A stretch of 62,216 bases of DNA from Acidimicrobiales bacterium (GCA_020439505.1 JAGQSO010000040.1:1-62216); one strand, 5' to 3'; shown: positions 7,337 to 16,097, counted from the stretch's first letter. The notes: generated by a model from the letters alone, not told the origin. Numbers and translations: made by a program.

Positions 7337-8652
7337 CGAAGTACTCCCGGTTGGGTGGGGGTTGACGGGGACAGCGGTCGACGGGCCTCGCGGTGGGCCA
7401 GGCCTACCGTCACCCCGACCAGCACGATGTGGGGCATCAGCCCGTAGTACGGCATCTGGACGACGGTGGCGATGAGGCTCAGGTGTATCCACCACGACAA
7501 CGGGGTTCGCAGCCGGCCCGACAGCACCACCTCCACCCCCAACCACACCAAGAAGGCACCCAGGGCCAGGAAGCCGTGGAGGAACATCAGGTACCAGATC
7601 ATCCCGTGGGTGCCCACCGGAGGGGTCCCCTCGGGCAGGTCGGGGGCGAACACCGGGGCACCGTGGCCGGTGAGGGGGGCATCCAGTGCTCCCTGCCAGG
7701 CCCGCTCGTACAGCGACGACCGTGCGCTGTTGGACTTCTCTGACTTGTCGAGGCGGTCGGTGACCAGTCCGCCCGCCGGGGTAACCACCAGGATCGCCGC
7801 CACCGCCACCACCCCGACCATCAGGACGGCGAGCGCCGTGAACCGACCGCGCAGAGCCCGACGAGCAGCGAAGTACATCGACCCCACGATCAGGCTCAAC
7901 CAGAGACCCCGGTTGACCGAGATCAGGATCGGATAGACCGCGACCAGAGCGATCACCAGGCCCTTGCGCCGCCGGGCCGCCGACACCCCGACGATCCACG
8001 AACGCAGGAAGAACGGCGTCAGGATGCCCATGGCCGAACCCCAGGCGTTGGAAGACCCGAACGGCGCCGCGGGCCGGGGAACCGGGTAACCCATGAACTT
8101 CTGGGTCTCGGCGAAACGCCACTCCGACAGGCGGGCCACGAACTCCACCTTGTTCAAGGGCCCGACCATGATCCCCAGCGGGGACGGGGTGGCCAGGTTC
8201 GGCAGGAGGGTGGCCAGGTACCCGAAGGCCACCAGGGTGATCCACAACGCCGCCAGCCAGTCCACGATCCGCATCGACGGCACCAGCTTCTCGTCCACGT
8301 TCACCAGCCACACGAACGAGGTGAGACAGCCGGCGAACAGGAGCCACCGGTAGGTGAACAGCGGCAGCCCCGACACCGGGATGACCGAGATGCTGAGCGG
8401 AATCCACGCCACCAACAAGATCAAGGGGATGCTCGATGCCGGGAACCGGGTGTCGCGGTGGCGGAGCAGACGGACACCGAACACCGCTCCCGGCAACATC
8501 CACGACAGCCCGTGCACCCCCACCGCCATCGCCGGTGCGGTGCCGGCGGTGATCAGCCACAACGGCCACGCCACCCGTCGGGTCACCCGGGCCGGAACCT
8601 CGGCGGCCTCGCTCCCGATCGGCGGGGGAGCGGTTTCCGCCCGGACGCTCAT
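7333..8652 (-). CDS. O-antigen polymerase/ligase (Wzy/WaaL-like) membrane protein
   Basis: A 439-aa polytopic protein with about ten hydrophobic segments and a large periplasm-side loop (about residues 290-350; ARSSLYERAWQGALDAPLTGHG) of the Wzy_C type that defines O-antigen ligase/polymerase superfamily proteins. These join lipid-linked oligosaccharide units on the outer face of the membrane. The conserved E-x(5)-P-x(2)-GHG pattern fits that loop. It sits between the co-polymerase gene (16-nt gap) and the sulfotransferase (4-nt overlap). Polymerase and ligase cannot be told apart from sequence alone; with a flippase and a Wzz-like protein beside it, polymerase is more likely. Confidence 0.78.
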   Translation of the reverse strand: MSVRAETAPPPIGSEAAEVPARVTRRVAWPLWLITAGTAPAMAVGVHGLSWMLPGAVFGVRLLRHRDTRFPASSIPLILLVAWIPLSISVIPVSGLPLFTYRWLLFAGCLTSFVWLVNVDEKLVPSMRIVDWLAALWITLVAFGYLATLLPNLATPSPLGIMVGPLNKVEFVARLSEWRFAETQKFMGYPVPRPAAPFGSSNAWGSAMGILTPFFLRSWIVGVSAARRRKGLVIALVAVYPILISVNRGLWLSLIVGSMYFAARRALRGRFTALAVLMVGVVAVAAILVVTPAGGLVTDRLDKSEKSNSARSSLYERAWQGALDAPLTGHGAPVFAPDLPEGTPPVGTHGMIWYLMFLHGFLALGAFLVWLGVEVVLSGRLRTPLSWWIHLSLIATVVQMPYYGLMPHIVLVGVTVGLAHREARRPLSPSTPTQPGVLR

Positions 8653-8668
8653 GGCCGGCTCGGCAACC

Positions 8669-10099
8669 TCACGCCCACACCGCTTCGGTGACGGTGATGT
8701 CGGCCTCGGCCAGGGCGCTGGCCGCCTGTTCGGCGGTATAGCTGTCGTCGTTGAGAACCACCAGCGCGGTCTTGTCCACCCATCGACCCAGGGCGGCGGC
8801 GGCGGCCTGGTGGGTGGGGCTGGGGGTGAGGAAGAACACCGACTCGAAACCGTCGCGGCTGGCCCTGGTAACCAACGACTCGATCACCGCTCGCTGGAGA
8901 AGCCCCGATGCCTCGACCGAACCTCGGGGGCGGAGCCAGGTGATGGTCGGCGCCGCGCTGTGGGCCGGTCCGGCCGGGTCGGCCAACTCGGCCTGGAGGA
9001 GGTGCTGCTGATCCACCAGGTCGGTGAAGGAGGTGACCACACGGGCCTGAGCGATCTCGGCCCTGGTGGCACCGGCGACCACGAACACCGCCGGGATCCC
9101 GGCGAAGGCCAGGCTGGAGGCCATCTCCTGGGCCAACTGCACCGGGGGCTCGGTGGTGTTGGTGGTCAGCAAGACCCCGGTGGCTTTGCCTCGGCGACCT
9201 TGGGATGTGAGCTCGATGGCCAGTCGGTCGATGGCGGCATCGACCTCGGCCTGGGTGGCCCGCTGGTTGGCGACCCGGGGCAACAACCGAACGTTGACCC
9301 CGGGCAGGATCTGGGCGATGCGGCGTCGACCACCGCCGAGGCTGTCGGAACGGTCGACCAGGAACGCCACCCCCAGTCCGGCCAGACCGCAAAGCCCGAC
9401 AATGCCAACCGCCTTGCCGAGCGCCATCTTGGACAGCACCTCCTCGGGATCGGCGGTGACCCGACGGACCACTCGGCCGACGTCGTCGGTGTTGATTGCA
9501 GCCAGGGTGGCGTAGGCGGTGTTGAGCGAGTTGAGCTGGTTCTGTATCTCGGCGATGGCGGCCTGGTCACCGGATGCTTGGGCGTCGGCGAGAGCGGCGC
9601 GGGTGAAGTCGATCTGTTGGCGCACCGTGTCGAGGCGGTGGTTCACGCTCTGCTCGGCGTCGGCACGACGCTGGGCCAGATAGGCGTCGGCGAAGGCGTT
9701 GGCGCCTTTGCGGGCCTCTTCGGCGTCGGTGGACAGGTAGGTGATCTCGAGGACCAGTGACTCCTCCTTGCTGGAGACGGTCACCTTTCTCAGCAGGGTT
9801 CGGTTGTCGATCGACAGACCCAGTTCCTTGCGGACCGCATCGGCCACGGCATCGGACTTGACCAGATCCTGCTCGGTGGCGATGTCGACCACCTCGGTGT
9901 CCGAGGTCGGGTCCAGGGGGTTGGTTGCGATCTGTTTGACCTGGACCCGCGATGTGGCGCTGAACGTCGACTCCGAGGTGGAGAACGCGATGGCGCCGAG
10001 AACCACGCCCAGGACCAGTGCCGCGGCGAGGATCGTGAAGCGCCGCCGGACGAGTCCCGTCACGTCGGAGATCCGAAATCCGCTCTCCAGTTCGCTCAT
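8669..10099 (-). CDS. Wzz-type polysaccharide co-polymerase with degenerate BY-kinase-like domain
   Basis: 476 aa. The N-terminal half is a chain-length determinant domain: cytosolic N-terminus, TM1 (about 24-44), an extracytoplasmic region with heptad-rich helices (about 130-215) and TM2 (about 235-255). The C-terminal half (about 270-476) has the layout of a bacterial tyrosine kinase/ParA-like fold, but where the Walker A motif should be it reads TTNTTEPPVQLAQE, without GxGKS/T. Walker A' and B acidic residues and a Tyr-rich tail are also not seen. It probably controls polymer length and assembly without ATP-dependent autophosphorylation. Start ATG overlaps the flippase stop (ATGA). Confidence 0.8.
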   Translation of the reverse strand: MSELESGFRISDVTGLVRRRFTILAAALVLGVVLGAIAFSTSESTFSATSRVQVKQIATNPLDPTSDTEVVDIATEQDLVKSDAVADAVRKELGLSIDNRTLLRKVTVSSKEESLVLEITYLSTDAEEARKGANAFADAYLAQRRADAEQSVNHRLDTVRQQIDFTRAALADAQASGDQAAIAEIQNQLNSLNTAYATLAAINTDDVGRVVRRVTADPEEVLSKMALGKAVGIVGLCGLAGLGVAFLVDRSDSLGGGRRRIAQILPGVNVRLLPRVANQRATQAEVDAAIDRLAIELTSQGRRGKATGVLLTTNTTEPPVQLAQEMASSLAFAGIPAVFVVAGATRAEIAQARVVTSFTDLVDQQHLLQAELADPAGPAHSAAPTITWLRPRGSVEASGLLQRAVIESLVTRASRDGFESVFFLTPSPTHQAAAAALGRWVDKTALVVLNDDSYTAEQAASALAEADITVTEAVWA

Positions 10100-11670
10100 G
10101 GTCGGGCGTGCATCTCCTGATCGGTGGGGCCGTCGGGGCTGGCGGGGTCGACGGGGGTGACGGGCTTGGACCCACCCCGCAGGGAGGTGAGGTGGAGAGA
10201 GTCTCGGACGAACCTCGAACCGACGAGGTAACCGACGGATCCGACAATACCGGCCGTTACCAGGCCTGCGGGTGTGTCCCCCAGCCCCAATCGGGCGACC
10301 GCGGCCCCGGACCCGAACGTTGCGACGGCCAGGACGGCACCCACCGCAGCGGGGCGTCCCAGGGTGATGATGCCCAGGCCACGGCACTGCCAGCCCGGCA
10401 ACAGCGCGGCCAGAACGATCGTGACCCCCCACACCACACCGGCCGCGGTGATCCCGTGACGGGGGACGAACAACAGGTTGCCGACGATGTTCACCGTGAG
10501 CACCGCCACCGTGTTGCCCATGGCCTGGCTGCTACGCCCCGCCATCAAGATGGCCGACGCCGCTGGTCCGATCGGGCTGGCCGCCAGCATCGCGATCGCC
10601 AGGGCCACCAGCGCCCCCCGGGCCTCGACCACCTCGGGGCCGAACACCCGCAGGAGCGGAGTCGGGAACACCGCGATCACGATGTAGATCGGCCACAGCA
10701 CCGCGACCTGCCAGCCGGCCACGACCTGAATCAACTCTGATGCCTCGCCTGACCGGTGGCGGGCCATCAGGCCGCTGATGCGGGGACCGGTCACCTGCAT
10801 CAGCGCCTCGGCCGCGAACAGACCCGGCAGCAGGTAGCGGGTACCCGACGCGTAGATCCCCGCCGCTGTGGTCGACACCAGGGCGCTGACGATGATGGTG
10901 TCGCTCCAGTTCACGGCGACTTCGGAGGCTTGGCCGACCGCCCGGGGAGCAGTGAACCGCCAGTAGGCGCGCCGGAACGTCGAGTCGGCGGCCACCGGGT
11001 CTCGTCCCGACACCGACAGCGCACGGTCCATCCGGCTGGTCATCGCTCGCAGCGAGAACACCAGGGCGACGGCGTTGGTGGCCGCCCACGCTGCCGCCGC
11101 GCCGGTGGGACCGGTCCCCGCCGCGGTGGCGACGACGATCACCGCCGGAAGGGCGACGGCGCGGCCGATCCGCTCGACGGCCACCACCGGGACCATGGTG
11201 TCGAAACCGCGGGTGCCCTGGATGACGACGGTGTGGAGGGTGGCGAGGGGGATGAAGGGAGCCATCCACCGCAGCACCCGGGCCACCTCGGCCACCGTCG
11301 ATCCGTCGGCCAGGATCTCGGCCAACGCCGGTGCGGCGGCGGCCACGGCCAGGGCCGCGGCGCAAGAGACGACCAGCACCGGGCCGAGGGCGACCCGCAG
11401 GGTGGCGTGGAGCCGTTCTGGTTCGTCGATGGCGCGCAGACGGCTGATGGTGCGGACCAGGCCCGTGGTGCAACCGAGGGCGGCCACCGTTGACACCACG
11501 TTGAACAACGCGATGGCGACTACCACCACCGCCGCCTGTTCCACCCCCAGCGAATGGTTGAGTACCACCAGGACCACGAAGTTGGAGGCGCCGTAGACCA
11601 CGGCGCCGACCAGGTTGATGGCGCCACCCCGGGCCACCGCGGCGACCGGTGCCGGCGCGGTGTCGCTCAC
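10096..11670 (-). CDS. Polysaccharide flippase (Wzx/MurJ-MATE-like superfamily)
   Basis: A 524-aa integral membrane protein with about 12-14 hydrophobic helices, starting VSDTAPAPVAAVARGG. Segment pattern and helix-starting motifs (ARGGAINLVGAVVYGASNF; VVIQGTRGFDTMVPV; AGIYASGTRYL) match the oligosaccharidyl-lipid flippase group. It would move lipid-linked repeat units across the cytoplasmic membrane for polymerisation. The GTG start at 11670 overlaps the stop of the upstream kinase-like gene (GTGA); a longer reading from 11811 lies wholly inside that gene and is rejected. The stop overlaps the next start as ATGA. Confidence 0.82.
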   Translation of the reverse strand: MSDTAPAPVAAVARGGAINLVGAVVYGASNFVVLVVLNHSLGVEQAAVVVVAIALFNVVSTVAALGCTTGLVRTISRLRAIDEPERLHATLRVALGPVLVVSCAAALAVAAAAPALAEILADGSTVAEVARVLRWMAPFIPLATLHTVVIQGTRGFDTMVPVVAVERIGRAVALPAVIVVATAAGTGPTGAAAAWAATNAVALVFSLRAMTSRMDRALSVSGRDPVAADSTFRRAYWRFTAPRAVGQASEVAVNWSDTIIVSALVSTTAAGIYASGTRYLLPGLFAAEALMQVTGPRISGLMARHRSGEASELIQVVAGWQVAVLWPIYIVIAVFPTPLLRVFGPEVVEARGALVALAIAMLAASPIGPAASAILMAGRSSQAMGNTVAVLTVNIVGNLLFVPRHGITAAGVVWGVTIVLAALLPGWQCRGLGIITLGRPAAVGAVLAVATFGSGAAVARLGLGDTPAGLVTAGIVGSVGYLVGSRFVRDSLHLTSLRGGSKPVTPVDPASPDGPTDQEMHARP

Positions 11671-12821
11671 CGCCGGCCGTGGCCCACTGCGATGGCGCGT
11701 TCGGCGACGGCGGCCATCACCTGGTGGTGATCTCCGACCGGGCGCCCCGTGAGCCGCTCCAGCAGTCGGTGCCGGGTGGACAACATGACCAGGTGGGCGT
11801 CGGCCAGCCATTGGTCCTCAGCCGAAGCCCGGACGAGTCCCAGAGCGTCCTGCACCTGACCGCCGCGTCGATGACGGGCGACCTGGTAGATGCAGTGGAG
11901 CTCGTCGAGACCGGCCGGCGCGCCGGGTTCGCTGTACTCCCAGTCCCAGGCCACCAGACCCCGTCCCGAACGGGCCAAGTTCCACGGAACCCAGTCCCCG
12001 TGCCAGCGGGCCCATGCCCGCTCGCGCCCACCGTGGACCGCTTCTACGCCGTCCATCAACGCTGCGATGTCTCCGTCGTCGCCGAAGTCCCGGCGCCGGT
12101 CGGTCCACCACGACGCATCGAGTAGGGGTCGGTCGGCGAGAGGCGGGTCCATTTGGCGTACCGGCCAGGCGCTGACGTCGCCGGGGGGCAGGCGCCGGGC
12201 GTCCAAGGGCATCGGCTCGCAGGCCACCAGGGGATGATCGCGCCACGACCCGACCGCCAACAGCCGGGGTACCACGAGGCGGGGGTCGTCGTGTTCGGTC
12301 CACGCCTCCAGCACCGGGCGTTCCCGGGCGACGAGGTGGGCGCCGACCGGGCCGACACCCACCTTGACGTAGGCGACCGGCTCCCCATCGGGGGTGAAGC
12401 ACTGCAAGGTCGGTTTCCAAACCGCGTCGAAGTTGCCGACCCCCACCGCGACCTGGAGGTCTTCGACGCCCAACGTCTGACCCAGGTGCTCGACGAGCGA
12501 ACCCGGCCCTCGGTCGACGGTGAAACGCATCGACACGACGCGCTTGGACAGGCCCGGGGTGGTGGCAGTCGCCGCCACCACACGGCGGTTCAGCCTGGTC
12601 CGGAGGGGGCGTAGGCGGTTGTAGGCCGACAGGGCGGCGCAGGTCGCGTCGGGGTGGTCGACGGGAACGAGGAATCGCGGAGCGTCAAGGCTGCCGACCA
12701 GACCCAGCAACGCGGTCTCGGTCGGTCCGTCGGCCGGCGGTCGGTTCCCGGGCGCGAGGACCGGATGGAGTCCGAGCACCGCCGACAGGGTGTCGAGGGC
12801 GCCGGGGCGGTCAGATGCCAC
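11667..12821 (-). CDS. Kinase-fold (APH/phosphotransferase-like) protein of the polysaccharide cluster
   Basis: 384 aa. The C-terminal half has the aminoglycoside-phosphotransferase/choline-kinase signature: HGDWVPWNL, with catalytic Asp in HGD and Asn two residues after Pro, then the metal-binding AWDWEYSEPG. The N-terminal half has a plausible nucleotide-binding lobe (VAYVKVGVG; Lys may be the ATP-contacting residue). It likely phosphorylates a small hydroxylated substrate, perhaps a sugar or glycan precursor, given its place between a glycosyltransferase and a flippase. Its start overlaps the GT2 gene by 11 nt and its stop overlaps the flippase start by 4 nt. Substrate unknown. Confidence 0.68.
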   Translation of the reverse strand: MASDRPGALDTLSAVLGLHPVLAPGNRPPADGPTETALLGLVGSLDAPRFLVPVDHPDATCAALSAYNRLRPLRTRLNRRVVAATATTPGLSKRVVSMRFTVDRGPGSLVEHLGQTLGVEDLQVAVGVGNFDAVWKPTLQCFTPDGEPVAYVKVGVGPVGAHLVARERPVLEAWTEHDDPRLVVPRLLAVGSWRDHPLVACEPMPLDARRLPPGDVSAWPVRQMDPPLADRPLLDASWWTDRRRDFGDDGDIAALMDGVEAVHGGRERAWARWHGDWVPWNLARSGRGLVAWDWEYSEPGAPAGLDELHCIYQVARHRRGGQVQDALGLVRASAEDQWLADAHLVMLSTRHRLLERLTGRPVGDHHQVMAAVAERAIAVGHGRR

Positions 12822-13740
12822 GGCCCCGACGGTTCAACGCGGTGGTGATCCGGTCGGCGGGCACTCCCGCTGCCACCGCCAGGGCGATGGCAGCGCGCGG
12901 TTCCAGCGGTGACCAGCCCAGCGTGGCGCGGATCTGGCGCAGGGCGTCGCGTCGGCGGCCCTGGGCGGCGATCGCCACCGCGATCTGCCCCTCTACCCGG
13001 CCGCGGCCCCGGGGTTGGCCGGCGAACTCGGGGTTGCGGTCGATGACCTGGCGCAGGGCGGCCTCCCATGCCGGCCACTGCTGGCGGAAGTGCGAACGCA
13101 CCACCCAGCGGACCCGGATCAACGGGTCGACGACGACCGGAACCGGCTGGTGTCGGGTGGCCCGCAGCATCCAGTCGTAATCCTCGGCGAACCCGCCGGG
13201 GATGTGTTCGTCCATCGGGCCAATAGACCCCCAGAAGGCCTCGGTCCTGACCAGGGCGGCGACCATGTTGGCCTCGATGCGCCGGGACTCGAGCAGATGG
13301 GCGTAACGCAGCAACGGCTCGGAGCCCGGTCGTTGGAACGGCACCCCGTCGACTTCCAGCTCCATCCCGCACACCACGGTGTCCGATCCGGTGTCGGTCA
13401 TCATCTTCAGTTGTCGTCGGGCCTTGTCAGGCAGCCACAGGTCGTCGTCGTCACAGAACCCGAGTACCGGCCCGGTCGCGGCCGCGGCTCCGCAGTTGCG
13501 GCTGCCGGGCAGGCCGGGGGTCCGGTCGTTGGCCATCACTCGGACCGGTCGGTGGGGGTCCTCGGCGGGGTCCACCGCCAGGGTGGGGTCGGGTTCGGCC
13601 TTGTCCCACACCACGATGGTCTCGATGGGGCCGAGGTGGTCCTGGGCGCGGACCGCGGCTATGGCCTGGCGAAGCTGGGCGGGACGGTCGTGGGTTGAGA
13701 TGACCACGCTCAGGTCGTAGGCCGACCCCGCCGCGGTCAT
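12811..13740 (-). CDS. Family 2 glycosyltransferase
   Basis: A 309-aa GT-A fold enzyme. LSVVISTHDRPAQLRQAI at the N-terminus, the nucleotide-sugar and metal site FCDDDDLWLPDKA (about 91-103; DxD-type acidic cluster), and GGFAEDYDWMLRA (about 182-194, the ED motif supplying the catalytic base) are all visible. It would add one sugar to a lipid-linked intermediate on the cytosolic side. The ATG overlaps the protease stop (ATGA), so it is translated from the same mRNA as the rest of the cluster. It is the only glycosyltransferase here, so the remaining sugars must be added by enzymes encoded elsewhere. Confidence 0.88.
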   Translation of the reverse strand: MTAAGSAYDLSVVISTHDRPAQLRQAIAAVRAQDHLGPIETIVVWDKAEPDPTLAVDPAEDPHRPVRVMANDRTPGLPGSRNCGAAAATGPVLGFCDDDDLWLPDKARRQLKMMTDTGSDTVVCGMELEVDGVPFQRPGSEPLLRYAHLLESRRIEANMVAALVRTEAFWGSIGPMDEHIPGGFAEDYDWMLRATRHQPVPVVVDPLIRVRWVVRSHFRQQWPAWEAALRQVIDRNPEFAGQPRGRGRVEGQIAVAIAAQGRRRDALRQIRATLGWSPLEPRAAIALAVAAGVPADRITTALNRRGRGI

Positions 13741-15263
13741 CCCTCGAAGCGCGAGGCGTAGGCCACGCTGTGGCGGAGCTGGTCGAGCAGAGTCGGCGTG
13801 GTCAGTCCGGCGGAACCGTCGATCTTGGTTTGGTCGGGGATCTCGCGGATCACGCCGAACCAGGTGGTCATGGTGGCGACGGTGGAGGCGGTGAGGGTGC
13901 GGTACTCGGGCGAATCCGACAGCTGGGCCAACAACGCGCCACGGGCTAGACCCGCGGACAGGCGGGTCTGCCAGAACGTCTTGCCTCCGCTGTCGGCGGG
14001 GCGACCGAAGACGTTCAGGTAGATCCGGTCGATGTAGGCGGTGTCGTCGAGCTCTCCGTAGCGGGCGATGAACTCAGGCGAGGTGGCGAAGAAGTTGGCG
14101 ATGTCCACCAGGTTCCGGTCGGCTCGCCCCGCCCCGGTCCAGAAATCGAAACCGGTGGTCTCGGGGTTGCGGAGGAAGGTCGCCGAGTAGAGGCGGGCGA
14201 TCGGGGGTGCGAGGTCCTGCCAGGCGGGGGAGGCGATCAGTTCGGCCGGCAGGGTGGCGGGGGACGGAGGGTTGGCCGAACCGAAGCGGCCCACCCAGGT
14301 GTTGAGCTCGTTCATGGTCGGCCACCGTCCGGCCAGGTCCAGGTACTGACGCACGACGTAGCCGACCGCGTCGGGCGCGAACGGTCCGAAGCGGCGGCTG
14401 GCGTCGATCCAGGCCCGCGCTGCCGACACCCGGGAGTAGATGCCGGGGAGGTTGGGCTGGGCACAACCGTCGCCCCAAGAGGTGACCCCGACCAAGCGGG
14501 GCTTGCCGTCGGAGGCAATGGCGATGAGCGGCCCTCCCGAGTCGCCCTGGCAGGTGTCGACCCCGCCTGCCATCTTGCCGGCGCACAGCATCGACTGGGC
14601 CCGGAACTCGGTGGGCTCACCGTTTGCCATCCGTCCCTCGGGGAAGATCGAGGCGCAGGTCTCGTCGGCCACGATCGGCAGCGTCACCACTTTGAGGCCG
14701 ACGGGGTACTCGCTGCCGGTCCAGCCCCACCCCATTGCCTTGGCGTCGGTTCCCGCTGCCTCCAGGCTCGCCTCGCCGGCCCCGATCAGGGCTATTCCGG
14801 GCGACGTCGTCGGGCGGGCGAGTCGGATGAGGGCGAAGTCGTAGTCGTTGTCGGCCCCCGTGGAGAGGGGGCTGGGGATGATCTCGGCCACCGCCAGCCG
14901 TTGGCCGTTGCGGTCGTCGAGGGCGGTGATCCCGGTGACGATCTCGACGGCCTCGGGGCCGATGTAGTCGATGCCGGGAGGGCCCGGATAGGTGTTGGGG
15001 TAGGCGTTGTTGCGGTCGGTCACGCAGTGGGCGGCGGTCAGCACCCAACTGGGCGACAGGACCGTCGCCCCGCACACGAGGTCGTCGGCTACCGTGCCGC
15101 CGTTGGCGTCGACCAGAGCGGCCATGAACGGGAACTCGCCCCTGGTCGCCTTGCGCCCCCCGACGATCTTGGCCACCGAACCGGGTGCGTCCTGGGCCTG
15201 GACCGGTGTCGCGACCGCCATGGCCAGGACAACGAGGACGGTGAGAATTGATCGCCGTGACAT
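13737..15263 (-). CDS. Secreted trypsin-like (S1) serine protease with C-terminal DUF4214 domains
   Basis: 508 aa. Signal peptide MSRRSILTVLVVLAMAVATP ending near AQA-QDAPG, then mature-type N-terminus IVGGRKATRGEFPF (about 33) and a full catalytic triad: His79 (TAAHC), Asp142 (NDYDFALI), Ser242 (GDSGGPL). The C-terminal third (about 310-505) has DUF4214-type repeats (YIDRIYLNVFGRPADSGGKTFW), found in many exported or surface-layer-associated proteins. The start at 15263 is preferred to one 66 nt upstream because it begins the signal peptide and has a TAGCGT -10 element 7 nt before it. First gene of the polysaccharide cluster. Confidence 0.87.
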   Translation of the reverse strand: MSRRSILTVLVVLAMAVATPVQAQDAPGSVAKIVGGRKATRGEFPFMAALVDANGGTVADDLVCGATVLSPSWVLTAAHCVTDRNNAYPNTYPGPPGIDYIGPEAVEIVTGITALDDRNGQRLAVAEIIPSPLSTGADNDYDFALIRLARPTTSPGIALIGAGEASLEAAGTDAKAMGWGWTGSEYPVGLKVVTLPIVADETCASIFPEGRMANGEPTEFRAQSMLCAGKMAGGVDTCQGDSGGPLIAIASDGKPRLVGVTSWGDGCAQPNLPGIYSRVSAARAWIDASRRFGPFAPDAVGYVVRQYLDLAGRWPTMNELNTWVGRFGSANPPSPATLPAELIASPAWQDLAPPIARLYSATFLRNPETTGFDFWTGAGRADRNLVDIANFFATSPEFIARYGELDDTAYIDRIYLNVFGRPADSGGKTFWQTRLSAGLARGALLAQLSDSPEYRTLTASTVATMTTWFGVIREIPDQTKIDGSAGLTTPTLLDQLRHSVAYASRFEG

Positions 15264-15270
15264 CGCCGGG

Positions 15271-15276
15271 ACGCTA
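15271..15276 (-). promoter_or_regulatory. -10 element (TAGCGT) of the polysaccharide/protease operon
   Basis: Minus-strand TAGCGT, 7 nt before the ATG at 15263. Predicts a leaderless transcript beginning at the protease start codon. It diverges from a matching element at 15314-15319. Confidence 0.6.
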
Positions 15277-15313
15277 GTGCTGTTCCGGTTGCCCTGGAGA
15301 CTGTCCGACTCCA

Positions 15314-15319
15314 TAGCGT
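15314..15319 (+). promoter_or_regulatory. -10 element (TAGCGT) of the 15328 gene
   Basis: Identical hexamer to the divergent one at 15271-15276, 8 nt before the ATG at 15328. The two predicted transcription starts are about 65 bp apart. Confidence 0.55.
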
Positions 15320-15327
15320 CGGCGGGC

Positions 15328-15813
15328 ATGGACCGCTGGGCTGACCCCGAGGAGGACGCGGCGCTGGCCGACTACGGACGGGTGCTGGTCGAGGTCGCCG
15401 ACTCGGTGATCGTCGCCTGGGTCATCCGTTGCGTCACCACCACCGCCGACCGTTGGCGCCCCGGGGCGGGTTCGGGGCTGGTCGGTGAAGCCGAGGCAGC
15501 CGGCGAAGCCGCCCGGACCCAGGTCATCGGGCGACTTCGGGAACTGCTGGCCACCGACGTCTCGCTCCAGCGATCCAACCCGCTCGACCTGATCAGGGAA
15601 TCGGTAAGCCACCCGACCTCGGTGTTGTCGAAGGCCGGGGTGCCCCCGGTCCAGCGCGACGAGTTCGCCAGCCGGATGTTCCCCGACGACATCTACGACC
15701 TTGGGCCGGCGTCATTCGCCGACATCGATCCGGCTCTGGCCGACCCCGGCCTCCGGTGGGGTGCCGCCAAGGCGCATGTGGTCCTGGCCCGTCGCCGCCG
15801 AATGGAGGCGTGA
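15328..15813 (+). CDS. Hypothetical protein, helical, unknown function
   Basis: 161 aa, no signal peptide or membrane segment, and rich in acidic and helix-forming residues (MDRWADPEEDAALADYGRVL). I do not recognise a family. The N-terminal half is predicted helical and amphipathic; the C-terminus is basic (ARRRRMEA). The ATG at 15328 is chosen because a TAGCGT -10 lies 8 nt upstream; longer readings would overlap the divergent protease gene. It faces whiB tail to tail with 11 nt between stops. Codon use with strong G/C third positions supports it as a real gene. Confidence 0.72.
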   Translation: MDRWADPEEDAALADYGRVLVEVADSVIVAWVIRCVTTTADRWRPGAGSGLVGEAEAAGEAARTQVIGRLRELLATDVSLQRSNPLDLIRESVSHPTSVLSKAGVPPVQRDEFASRMFPDDIYDLGPASFADIDPALADPGLRWGAAKAHVVLARRRRMEA

Positions 15814-15824
15814 GCGCGGACGGG

Positions 15825-16097
15825 TCAGCGAGCGGGGACGGTCTCGCGTTCGGGGGCGGCGGCGCTTTCGCGGCGACGCTTGAGGATCCGCCTGCGTTCC
15901 CGCTCCGAACAGCCGCCCCACACTCCGTGCTCGATCCGCTCGGCGAGGGCGTACTCCAGGCACGGGGTCTTCACCGGGCATTCGGCACAGATCTTCCGGG
16001 CAGCGTCAATACCCACGCCGTCGCTGGGAAAGAATGCCGCCGCCGGGTAGTTACGGCAGCTGCCCCGGCTCATCCACGTGAGCTGGATCGGTTCCAT
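15825..16097 (-). CDS. WhiB-family iron-sulfur transcriptional regulator
   Basis: A 90-aa WhiB-like protein with the four cluster-ligand cysteines Cys14, Cys37, Cys40 and Cys46 (the C-x2-C-x5-C spacing is classical), the GVWGG beta-turn (58-62) and a basic C-terminal DNA-contact region (SERERRRILKRRRESAAAP). Wbl proteins hold an oxygen/NO-sensitive [4Fe-4S] cluster and act with the principal sigma factor. The start has GGAGGAG at 8 nt, so unlike many neighbours this mRNA has a leader. Divergent from the HtrA gene. The subtype (WhiB1, 2 and so on) is not assigned. Confidence 0.93.
   Translation of the reverse strand: MEPIQLTWMSRGSCRNYPAAAFFPSDGVGIDAARKICAECPVKTPCLEYALAERIEHGVWGGCSERERRRILKRRRESAAAPERETVPAR

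Noticed and set aside
11671..11811. Longer flippase N-terminus starting at 11811
   Set aside because: The extra residues are Arg/Pro/Gly-rich and entirely overlap the end of the upstream gene; the GTGA overlap start at 11670 is far more plausible.
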